This document shows positions 16,174 through 23,153 of a stretch of 23,242 bases of DNA, piece after piece. Each line of letters begins with the position of its first letter. Positions within the stretch are counted from its first letter, which is position 1. The notes below the pieces were generated by a model. It was not told the DNA's origin, ran no database searches, and saw nothing but the letters and a program-made list of their open reading frames with translations. The DNA is from CAZWKI01 sp964634645 (lineage in GTDB: Bacteria; Patescibacteriota; Patescibacteriia; UBA1558; S5-K13): NCBI GenBank assembly GCA_964634645.1, contig CAZWKI010000013.1, positions 1-23,242 on the forward strand. The letters run 5' to 3'. The position numbers were made by a program, and so were the translations under genes.

Positions 16174-16683
16174 TTAATTTCCTATAATTATTAATCTATC
16201 TCTTGTTCTTGGAAAAAATAAGTTGATAAAATAATAAATTAACAATGAAAATATTGTGGTAAATATAAATTCTAATACAAAAAATTTGAGTATTAATGGA
16301 AATTCAAAAAAATAAACCCCAGAGAAAGACTTCACGACGCTATTTGATAAATGAAATATTACATTAAAAAACAACAAACCCAATAAATTTAAAATAATGT
16401 AGCTTATTAATCTATCATTGGATAATATATTTTTATAAATATAATTTAAAATTAAAAATCCAATAAAAAATCCAAAAAAATATCCTCCAAAATTTAAAGA
16501 AAATAACCCCAAAACAAATCCACCAGAAACTATTGCTAATAAAACACTATTTATATTATCAAAAAATAACAAATAAATTAAAAAAACAAATAAAAAATTT
16601 ATTTTAATAATATCGAAACACAAAGATGATTGAATGATTGCAATTAAAATAGAAAAAATTACTATAAAAATGTTTTTGACCAT
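16174..16683 (-). CDS. mreD: Rod-shape-determining protein MreD
   Basis: 169 residues, almost entirely hydrophobic, with five or six membrane helices (about 3-22, 28-40, 43-65, 67-85, 93-113 and 125-155). MreD sequences diverge strongly, so the assignment rests on size, topology and its position between mreC (1-nt gap) and mrdA (1-nt gap). It acts in the inner membrane with MreC to connect MreB filaments to the wall-synthesis enzymes. The C-terminus ends in a short basic tail (FPRTRDRLIIIGN). No Shine-Dalgarno is visible, and translation is probably coupled to mreC. Confidence 0.88.
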   Translation of the reverse strand: MVKNIFIVIFSILIAIIQSSLCFDIIKINFLFVFLIYLLFFDNINSVLLAIVSGGFVLGLFSLNFGGYFFGFFIGFLILNYIYKNILSNDRLISYIILNLLGLLFFNVIFHLSNSVVKSFSGVYFFEFPLILKFFVLEFIFTTIFSLLIYYFINLFFPRTRDRLIIIGN

Positions 16684-16684
16684 A

Positions 16685-17479
16685 TTAATTCAATATTACA
16701 TTTACAAAATCAATTGACCGGTAATCAATACTAGGACTTATTATAGCTTTCTTAAAAAAATCACCATCATTAAAAATTACCTCTCTAACTTGTCCTATAA
16801 TAAGTCCTTTTGGAATTTTTTCTTCTAGTCCAGAGCTTATTATAATGTCATTTATCTTTACATCTGTGTCTGCTGGAATATAGTCCATCTGTAATCCATA
16901 ATCCAAATCCCCCCTTATAACTCCACTTAATCTTTCAGCTCCTTCTAAAAAAACTGTCGTGACGCTATTTTTATCAGACAATAAAAGAACCTGGGATTTT
17001 TCTGATTCTACACCTATAACCTTCCCAACTATTATTCCGTTACCATATATGGCTGGCATTCCAATTTCTACACCATCATTACTACCCCTATCAAGAACGA
17101 TAACGTTATATGTCTCCATATAAAAACCAGGTGTAACTTTTGCAAATAATAAATTTTTATTTGAATTGTTTTTATAGTTTAAAGCCTGTTTTAAAGATTC
17201 ATTTTCAATTTCTAAATTTTTAATATAAATTTTATCAATGATTAAGTTATTTAATTGATTTTTAATATTTTCATTTTCAGATTTTATTTGTTCATAGTGC
17301 GTACCCAAATAAAAAAAATTCCCCATGTTCCTACTAATATTATAAAGATAATTTCTTACGGGTGACGTAAGCTTAAAAACTAGATTCTCAATGGGACTAA
17401 GAATATTTGTATAATGAAAGAATATCAAAAATAAAGCAATAGCAATAATCCAAAATAATCTTTTCTTGTTTATTTTCAT
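16685..17479 (-). CDS. mreC: Rod-shape-determining protein MreC
   Basis: 264 residues. A short basic N-terminus leads into one membrane helix (about 7-26). A coiled coil follows (about 58-100, HYEQIKSENENIKNQLNNLI), then the two six-stranded beta-barrel domains typical of MreC. Recognisable parts are YNVIVLDRGSNDGVEIGMPA, VGKVIGVESEKSQVLLLSD and the C-terminal GLEEKIPKGLIIGQV. MreC is the periplasmic (outer-face) scaffold that binds and activates PBP2. It lies 72 nt after mreB, the largest gap in the mre block, and that gap contains a possible extra promoter. The length is a little short of the 280-350 of many homologues. Confidence 0.95.
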   Translation of the reverse strand: MKINKKRLFWIIAIALFLIFFHYTNILSPIENLVFKLTSPVRNYLYNISRNMGNFFYLGTHYEQIKSENENIKNQLNNLIIDKIYIKNLEIENESLKQALNYKNNSNKNLLFAKVTPGFYMETYNVIVLDRGSNDGVEIGMPAIYGNGIIVGKVIGVESEKSQVLLLSDKNSVTTVFLEGAERLSGVIRGDLDYGLQMDYIPADTDVKINDIIISSGLEEKIPKGLIIGQVREVIFNDGDFFKKAIISPSIDYRSIDFVNVILN

Positions 17480-17505
17480 AAATATAATAAATAATTAAAA
17501 TTCAG

Positions 17506-17533
17506 ATTATAAAACAAAACCCCCAATAGACAA
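17506..17533 (-). promoter_or_regulatory. Possible internal promoter before mreC
   Basis: Minus strand: TTGTCT (17533-17528, four of six matches), 16-nt spacer, perfect TATAAT (17511-17506), then 26 nt to the mreC ATG. It could let mreCD-mrdA-greA-mreB be expressed without the upstream mreB. Confidence 0.4.
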
Positions 17534-17551
17534 CAAATCAAAACTTTAATT

Positions 17552-18610
17552 TTATTTATGATGTGAATTTTCAGTTGTTGATGGTAAAAGTAAATCTTTT
17601 AAGTTATCAAAATCTTCTAGAACAATTCCTATCCCCCTTACTACGGTTGTAAGAGAATCATCTGCAATAATAACGGGAATTTGTGTTTCCTCATAAATAA
17701 GCTTATCAATGCCTAATAAATTCGCACCCCCCCCTGATAGAACCATTCCTCTTTGATATAAATCAGAAACAAGTTCTGGCGGAGTATTTTCTACAACATC
17801 TTTTATTGCTTCTATTATAGTATCGATAGATTTTTTTATGGCATCTTTTATTTCTTCGCTTTTTATAATTATTTCTTTTGGAAGACCGTTCAATAAATTC
17901 CTTCCTCTAGTTTTTGATTTTTGTACTTTGGTGTCTATAGAAAGAACATTAGCAATTTTAATTTTCAAATTCTCTGCGCTTCTGTCTCCTAAAAATATAT
18001 TATATTTTTCTCTTACATAATCTAATATATCATTGTCTAGTTTTTCTCCTGCTATTTTCAAAGATTTCGATGTAACAATTCCACCTAATGATATTACCGC
18101 TATTTCTGTTTTGCCCCCCCCTATTTCAACTATCATATTCCCATTTGGTTCTTGAATGGGTAAACGAGACCCAATTGCAGAAGCCATTGGTTGCTCTATC
18201 AAATAAACCTCTCTTGCACCAGCTGACAATGCTACGTCTTCTACCGCCTTTCTTTCTACTTCTGTTATATCAAGAGGAACACCTATTATTATTCTTGGAC
18301 GGGAAAATACTGAAAAAGATTCTTTATGAATTTTGTCTATAAAATATTTCATCATTTTTTCAGTAATTTCAAAATCAGAAATAACCCCATGTATAAGTGG
18401 TTTTACTGCTAAAATATGCCCCGGCGTCTTACCTAGCATTCTTCTAGCATCTTCTCCAACGGATAATATTTGATCTGTTCTTGTATTTATTGCAACAACA
18501 GATGGCTCATTTACTATAATGCCTTTTCCACGTACATAAAAAAGCGTATTTGATGTTCCCAAATCCACTCCAATATCTTTTGCAAATTTTGAAAAAACGC
18601 CATTAAACAT
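17552..18610 (-). CDS. mreB: MreB actin homologue, first paralogue
   Basis: 352 residues. It begins MFNGVFSKFAKDIGVDLGT. The hydrophobic Phe-rich N-terminus before the phosphate-1 motif resembles the membrane-binding amphipathic helix of many MreBs. Other motifs are phosphate-2 MIVEIGGGKTEIAVISLGG (159-177), adenosine GMVLSGGGANLLGID (288-302) and ENTPPEL (274-280). It polymerises on the membrane and directs wall synthesis with the mreC, mreD and PBP2 genes that follow. Departures from the textbook sequence: IEEP is IEQP (Q140), phosphate-2 Asp is Glu (E162), and the first Thr of GGGTT is Lys (K167). Whether it still hydrolyses ATP normally is open. It has a C-terminal tail rich in Ser/Thr/His. 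Confidence 0.93.
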   Translation of the reverse strand: MFNGVFSKFAKDIGVDLGTSNTLFYVRGKGIIVNEPSVVAINTRTDQILSVGEDARRMLGKTPGHILAVKPLIHGVISDFEITEKMMKYFIDKIHKESFSVFSRPRIIIGVPLDITEVERKAVEDVALSAGAREVYLIEQPMASAIGSRLPIQEPNGNMIVEIGGGKTEIAVISLGGIVTSKSLKIAGEKLDNDILDYVREKYNIFLGDRSAENLKIKIANVLSIDTKVQKSKTRGRNLLNGLPKEIIIKSEEIKDAIKKSIDTIIEAIKDVVENTPPELVSDLYQRGMVLSGGGANLLGIDKLIYEETQIPVIIADDSLTTVVRGIGIVLEDFDNLKDLLLPSTTENSHHK

Positions 18611-18668
18611 ATATATATTTTATTTTAAGTTAATATATTTTAGTTCAAATCAATAAAAAAGTAAAATG

Positions 18669-18974
18669 TTATTTATCTACAAAACTTGACATTATTGAAA
18701 TAATTCTCTTTGCTTCATTTGTTACAATATAATCTTCATATTCTCCGCTATGGGCAGTGTGTCCACCATAAGACTCTTTTTTTTGATCTAAATGCAAATC
18801 AAATTCCAAGATTTCTTTATTTTTCTTAAAATACAAATGCCATCTTGGATAAAAACCAGTGCTAGACAATCTTCTTATATAACTATCTTCATATTTTGGG
18901 TGCAAACGATAACCACAGGCTCTAAAAATATTATTTAAATTTTCTTTAAAATTTGCTTTTATTTTAAATCTCAT
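18669..18974 (-). CDS. Conserved-looking hypothetical protein, 101 aa
   Basis: 101 soluble residues beginning MRFKIKANFKENLNNIFRACG. The middle is rich in aromatic residues and His: SSTGFYPRWHLYFKK, EFDLHLDQKK and SYGGHTAHSGEYED. This His/Asp/Glu pattern looks like a conserved ligand- or metal-binding surface rather than random sequence. I have a general impression of similar orphans in Patescibacteria but cannot name a family or function. There is no signal peptide or membrane segment. It sits between the RseP-type protease (41-nt gap) and mreB (58-nt gap) on the same strand. No Shine-Dalgarno is visible before the ATG at 18974. Confidence 0.75.
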   Translation of the reverse strand: MRFKIKANFKENLNNIFRACGYRLHPKYEDSYIRRLSSTGFYPRWHLYFKKNKEILEFDLHLDQKKESYGGHTAHSGEYEDYIVTNEAKRIISIMSSFVDK

Positions 18975-19015
18975 AATTTATAATCATATTTATACTTATA
19001 TTTTAATTAATTTAA

Positions 19016-20122
19016 TTAAAATATATTTTTTGCTACTAAAAGTATTTTTCCTCCGTATCTAACAATATCCTTATAAGTTACTAAAACAATTAAAACCATA
19101 AGAAGACTAAAACCAATATTATGAATTATTGCTTCGATTTTTTGATTATTTTTCTTTCGTCTAATTTTTTCTATTATAAGAAACAAAATCCTTCCCCCAT
19201 CAAGTGCTGGAAATGGCAAAATATTTATTATTGCTAAATTTATAGACAAAAGAGCCATAAATTGTAAAACATAAATCCATCCCATGTTTATTGCTTTTCC
19301 AGTAAAAACCGCTACTCCTATTGGCCCAGAAACTTCATCGGAGCCCTTACCCTTGAATAAATCTCCTATCAATCCAACTATAGCCTCACAAATTCTATAA
19401 GAAACGATTGCCGTTGTTTTTGCTCCTTCAATTGGCGCTCTATACCAAGGATACGAAACTATTCCACTGCTTACCATGCCAATTCCAACCGCCTCTTTAT
19501 TATCAAACTCCGGGATTTTTCTTGCTTGTGACTCTATATTTATCTTATCGTTGTTTCTTGATAAAGTAAAAATAAATTTTTTATCTTCTTTTGAGCTTAA
19601 ATAATTTTGCAAATCTTCTATTTTTATAAAATTTTTCCCATCAACAGAATCAATAAAATCACCAACTTTTAATCCTGCGTCGTAAGCTCCAGAATTTTTA
19701 TAAACTTCAATTATCTGAATCTTGGGATCTTTTATATTAGCAGAACTATTAGAATTATCTAGCATTGCGGGAAGCCCTATAATATATCCTATGCTTATAA
19801 GCACAAATGCGAGCGTCCAATTCATAAAAACACCCGCAAGTAAAACCATTGATCTTTTCCAAATTGGAGCGTTTATAAAACTATCTGAATCTTCTTCGTG
19901 TTCTCCTGATTCACCCTTTATTTTCACAAATCCACCAATGGGAATCAAATTTATGGAATACAAAATTCCATTCTTTCTAAAACCAAAAACTCTTGGTGGA
20001 AACCCGAGTCCAAATTCCTCTACACCAATTCCAAGCTTTCTTGCAGTAAAAAAATGTCCAAGCTCATGAACAAATACGAGAATTCCCAAAACTATTATAA
20101 ATACAATTATTGTAAGTAACAT
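19016..20122 (-). CDS. rseP: RseP-type site-2 membrane metalloprotease (M50)
   Basis: 368 residues. The first helix contains the zinc motif HELGH (H19, E20, H23), and the third zinc ligand is D308 in FPALDGGR near the C-terminus. Membrane helices lie at about 2-18, 92-116, 283-303 and 338-351. One PDZ domain spans roughly 134-202 (YKNSGAYDAGLKVGDFIDSVDG). The GFGFPP-like patch near 38-45 and the GGFVKIKGE turn (63-71) are typical of the RseP/YaeL group. It cuts transmembrane segments inside the membrane, usually of anti-sigma factors or leftover signal peptides. The target here is unknown and no sigma/anti-sigma pair is in the window. The start codon directly abuts an inverted repeat, and there is no Shine-Dalgarno. 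Confidence 0.93.
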   Translation of the reverse strand: MLLTIIVFIIVLGILVFVHELGHFFTARKLGIGVEEFGLGFPPRVFGFRKNGILYSINLIPIGGFVKIKGESGEHEEDSDSFINAPIWKRSMVLLAGVFMNWTLAFVLISIGYIIGLPAMLDNSNSSANIKDPKIQIIEVYKNSGAYDAGLKVGDFIDSVDGKNFIKIEDLQNYLSSKEDKKFIFTLSRNNDKINIESQARKIPEFDNKEAVGIGMVSSGIVSYPWYRAPIEGAKTTAIVSYRICEAIVGLIGDLFKGKGSDEVSGPIGVAVFTGKAINMGWIYVLQFMALLSINLAIINILPFPALDGGRILFLIIEKIRRKKNNQKIEAIIHNIGFSLLMVLIVLVTYKDIVRYGGKILLVAKNIF

Positions 20123-20126
20123 ACTT

Positions 20127-20222
20127 GCTGTTAGCCTTCAGCGATTAGCTGTCAGCTATTTTAATTTTAAATTAATTAATTACCCAGTTAAGCTAAAAGC
20201 TGATTGTTGATAGCTTATAGCT
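20127..20222. repeat. Imperfect inverted repeat filling the frr-rseP gap
   Basis: Arms of about 33 nt (20127-20160 and 20189-20222) match each other as reverse complements at roughly two thirds to three quarters of positions. Shared blocks include AGC, TCA, AGCT and a second AGCT in register. An AT-rich spacer lies between them. The unit occupies the whole space between the frr stop codon and the rseP start codon. No second copy is visible in the window. Confidence 0.65.
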
Positions 20223-20224
20223 GG

Positions 20225-20779
20225 CTAGACCGTCATTATATCTTTTTCTTTTTTATCTGTCATCTCTTCAATAATTTGATTTTTTTCTTTTACGATATCA
20301 TCTATTTTCTTAAAATAATCAAATTTTTCATCTTCTGAAATTTCTTTGTTTTTTTCTTTTGTTTCAATATCCCTTCTAACTTTGTCTCTAATTTGTCTTA
20401 TTGAAACGCGAGCCTCTTCTTTTTTTTCATTAATAATTTTCATCAAGTCTTTTCTTTTTTCTTCTGTAAGTGGTTGAATTTTGGCTCTTACCAAATTTTC
20501 AGCAACAGAGATTGACATTCCTAAATCAGCCTTTGTAAGGGCTTTTTCAATTTCTTTTAATATTGATTTATCCCAAGGTTCTACTGCAAGCAATGATGGT
20601 TCTGGCACTGAAATTGACGCTACTTGTTTTAGTGGTGTTTTTGTGCCATAGGCATCAATAAACACATCTTCAATCATAATTGGTATGGCTCTTCCAGCTC
20701 TTACTTTGTCTAATTCTTCTTTATAATGAAAAATTATTTTTTCGAAGTCGGGTTTAAATTGTTCTAAAATTTGTGACAT
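20225..20779 (-). CDS. frr: Ribosome recycling factor
   Basis: 184 residues, the standard family length. The three-helix domain I is visible from FHYKEELDKVRAGRA (17-31) and from EEKRKDLMKIINEKKEEARVS onward. Domain II is covered by IEDVFIDAYGTKTPLKQVAS (36-55) and PEPSLLAVEPWDKS. The conserved RAGRA and VRDIRR-like RQIRDKVRRD segments are present. The C-terminus EKEKDIMTV matches the family end. It splits post-termination ribosomes together with EF-G in the cytoplasm. It lies 28 nt after the propeller lipoprotein gene. The usual partners pyrH and tsf are not next to it here. Confidence 0.96.
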   Translation of the reverse strand: MSQILEQFKPDFEKIIFHYKEELDKVRAGRAIPIMIEDVFIDAYGTKTPLKQVASISVPEPSLLAVEPWDKSILKEIEKALTKADLGMSISVAENLVRAKIQPLTEEKRKDLMKIINEKKEEARVSIRQIRDKVRRDIETKEKNKEISEDEKFDYFKKIDDIVKEKNQIIEEMTDKKEKDIMTV

Positions 20780-20807
20780 AAAATTTATTTTTAATTTAAT
20801 TATTAAA

Positions 20808-21923
20808 TTATTTTGAAACGTCCCTCATTGCTGAAAAAATGTTATTTTCATTTTCAGAATCAACCAACATATCTACGATTGTTTTTGTTGATCCTGTTTT
20901 TTTGGATGCCCAAGTTCTACCAAAATCAATGCTTTTATAAAATAATTTTGAGGTTGAATAATATATTTCTGAAGAATTTTTTGGATTTACAGCAATTGAA
21001 TAAATTGGCGTATTTATTTTTGTAATCAATTTTATGTTTTCCCAACTATTTCCACCATCTTCACTGTAAAATAATCCATATGCGTTTGCATAAAAAACAG
21101 CATCATCTTTTGTGGAATCAAAAACTATATCTTTGTATGTATGAGCTCCTTTAGCTATTGTATCTTTGTCTTTTGCGTTTGGATCTTTTATATTTTCAGA
21201 TATATTTTTCCATTCATATCCTTCGTTTTCTGATTTAAATATGCCCCTGTCTGTGGCCACATAGATTTTCTGTGAATCCTTTGGGTTTATCAAGATTTTT
21301 TTAATAGTTTTAATTTTTTCTATAGGTGCAATTGTTTTCCATTCAACTCCAGAATTTTCGCTCTTCAATATTCTACCATCATTTAATCCTATATAAATTT
21401 TGTTATTGTTGGAATAATCAATAGCTACAGAATTTATAATCCCACCTCCTTCTATGTGTATAAGCCACCAACGCCTAGAACAATCTATGCTTTTATAAAG
21501 ATTACTTCCAGCTGCCACATAAAGAGTGCAATTGAATTTTGGATCAATTGCAATATCTCTTATAATTCCTTTACCAACTAGCGTTCTTTGCCATCCGTTG
21601 CCTTTGTCATAAGAATAAAATAGTCCGTTTTGAATTGTCCCCATATAAAGTGTTTTTGGATCTTTTGGGTCTATTTTCAAAAATACTGCTTGAGCAGATT
21701 TGAAAAACGATCTATTTCCACCAACACTTAATAATTCGGATTTTTGAAGCCATTTTTCACCCTTATCATAACTTGCAAAAAATCCCGCATCTAAACTTGT
21801 TTTTTTGTCAAAACCAAGATTAATTGTACAGCCAGATAAAACGAGAATGGAAACAAATAATGTAAATAAAATTAATGCTTTTTTTGTTTGCAATCCGTTT
21901 GATAATTGTTGTTTATTGTTCAT
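20808..21923 (-). CDS. Lipoprotein with Asp-box (BNR/sortilin-like) beta-propeller
   Basis: 371 residues from ATG at 21923. The longer frame from 21965 adds 14 residues ahead of a normal lipoprotein signal, so I chose the internal start. A basic stretch, a hydrophobic core and the lipobox LSGC (Cys about residue 32) predict lipid anchoring. Seven Asp-box-like repeats follow: ASYDKGEKW, YSYDKGNGW, KSIDCSRRW, KSENSGVEW, KSENEGYEW, YSEDGGNSW and KSIDFGRTW. This count suits a seven-bladed propeller. Related folds are Ycf48-like assembly factors, sortilin VPS10 domains and sialidase-like proteins. The first and third repeat families do not show the sialidase active-site Arg triad by eye. It probably binds proteins or glycans outside the membrane. 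Its ligand is unknown. Confidence 0.85.
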   Translation of the reverse strand: MNNKQQLSNGLQTKKALILFTLFVSILVLSGCTINLGFDKKTSLDAGFFASYDKGEKWLQKSELLSVGGNRSFFKSAQAVFLKIDPKDPKTLYMGTIQNGLFYSYDKGNGWQRTLVGKGIIRDIAIDPKFNCTLYVAAGSNLYKSIDCSRRWWLIHIEGGGIINSVAIDYSNNNKIYIGLNDGRILKSENSGVEWKTIAPIEKIKTIKKILINPKDSQKIYVATDRGIFKSENEGYEWKNISENIKDPNAKDKDTIAKGAHTYKDIVFDSTKDDAVFYANAYGLFYSEDGGNSWENIKLITKINTPIYSIAVNPKNSSEIYYSTSKLFYKSIDFGRTWASKKTGSTKTIVDMLVDSENENNIFSAMRDVSK

Positions 21924-22014
21924 AATTGTATAATTTAATTTTTTATGATAATCCGAAAAATACATTTTAAATATATATCTAACGGATTTGCATATGTGTT
22001 TTTATAAACTTATT

Positions 22015-23025
22015 TTATATTAATAATAAATTTTCTAAAATTATTTTTGGATTTATATTTTTAAAAATCATTTTTTTACCGTTTAAAGCGTTTTTATAGA
22101 ACTCCATTATTTCTTCAAAGCTATGGTTTTTTGAAATGTCTGCAATACTATTTTTCAAAAATGAATGAATTAAGTTAGTGTCCGAACTTATTTTAAACAA
22201 AATTAGATCTCTTGAAATTCTTATATAGCTATTTAATAAATCTTCAAAATAGGAATAAGAGTTTTCTGAAGACTGAGAAAATTTCATTTTTTCATCAACA
22301 AAAGAAAATTTTTCTGATATTGAATTATCAATGATATCTAACATTTTTTTTAATTCGTCTTTTTGTTGTTTCCATGAATCTAAATTTTTGAAATAATTTA
22401 TAGCAACACCAGGCGCTCCACCAGAAAAATCTGCAAGTTCTTTGGCTAGATCACTTGAAGCTCCAAGATCTTTCAAATAATTACATATTTCGTTATTTGA
22501 AACATTATTAAAAATAATATTTTGTGCACGAGAAACAATTGTCGGTAATATATTTTCTATTTTTTCTGCTATTAAAATTACAATTGAATTTTTTGGTGGT
22601 TCTTCTATTGTTTTAAGTAGTGCGTTTGATGCCTCTGTTGTAAGTGTGGCCGCTCTGTTTATAATTCCTATTTTAAATTTTGATCTCATTGGAGTAAGTC
22701 TCATTTTTTCTTGAAATAATCTTACTTGGTCAATTGAAATATTTTTTTTACCCTCTTCCAAATTAACATAAATAAAATCTGGGTGAATGTGTTTTTCTAT
22801 TTCAACGCAATTTATGCAAATTTTACATGGAATATTTATATCGGCCAAACAAAAAATTGACTGAACAAAAAAATTAGATACCGTTTTTTTGCCAATGTCA
22901 CGCGGTCCTGTAAATAAATAAGTATGAATAAAATTCTCTTTTTCTATAAGTCTTTGCAAATATCTAATAATATTTTCATGACCTAAAATAGGCCAATTAA
23001 AACTTTTTTGATTTTCATCGTCCAT
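22015..23025 (-). CDS. holB: DNA polymerase III delta' subunit (clamp loader)
   Basis: 336 residues of an AAA+ clamp-loader protein. HTYLFTGPRDIGKKTVSNFF (39-58) is the P-loop region, with GKK in place of GKT. A four-Cys zinc module follows (CLADINIPCKICINC, four Cys). The sensor-containing segment TLTTEASNALLKTIEEPP and the arginine-finger-type IVSRAQ motif are typical of delta' and DnaX N-terminal domains. The short length and absence of a long C-terminal tau extension favour delta'. It helps load the sliding clamp onto primed DNA. It has no Shine-Dalgarno. A possible promoter with a DnaA box in its spacer lies just upstream. Confidence 0.88.
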   Translation of the reverse strand: MDDENQKSFNWPILGHENIIRYLQRLIEKENFIHTYLFTGPRDIGKKTVSNFFVQSIFCLADINIPCKICINCVEIEKHIHPDFIYVNLEEGKKNISIDQVRLFQEKMRLTPMRSKFKIGIINRAATLTTEASNALLKTIEEPPKNSIVILIAEKIENILPTIVSRAQNIIFNNVSNNEICNYLKDLGASSDLAKELADFSGGAPGVAINYFKNLDSWKQQKDELKKMLDIIDNSISEKFSFVDEKMKFSQSSENSYSYFEDLLNSYIRISRDLILFKISSDTNLIHSFLKNSIADISKNHSFEEIMEFYKNALNGKKMIFKNINPKIILENLLLI

Positions 23026-23067
23026 ATGATAAGAATAACAAATTTTTAGTAATTATTCCACCCATCG

Positions 23068-23094
23068 AGTATATGTGGATAAAGCTATTGACAA
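23068..23094 (-). promoter_or_regulatory. Possible promoter of the delta' gene
   Basis: Minus strand: TTGTCA (23094-23089), 15-nt spacer, TATACT (23073-23068), about 42 nt before the ATG at 23025. The spacer is shorter than ideal. The -35 box is the reverse strand of the rightward promoter's TTGACA. Confidence 0.45.
23074..23082 (-). promoter_or_regulatory. Consensus DnaA box
   Basis: TTATCCACA on the minus strand (TGTGGATAA on plus), identical to the strict E. coli DnaA-box consensus. It lies between the -35 and -10 boxes proposed for the delta' gene. Confidence 0.5.
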
Positions 23095-23115
23095 AAAAAT
23101 TCTATATGCTATCAT
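23088..23115 (+). promoter_or_regulatory. Strong rightward promoter
   Basis: Plus strand: consensus TTGACA (23088-23093), 16-nt spacer ending in TGC (extended -10), TATCAT (23110-23115). The expected start is near 23122. It is the only promoter on this strand in the window that I consider convincing. Confidence 0.7.
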
Positions 23116-23153
23116 ATCTTATTGTACGTTGAAAAATCAATTTATTAACAGCG

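Noticed and set aside
22015..23025. DnaX (gamma/tau) instead of delta'
   Set aside because: The protein is only 336 residues, lacks a tau-type extension and has GKK instead of GKT in the P-loop. DnaX cannot be fully excluded but is less likely.
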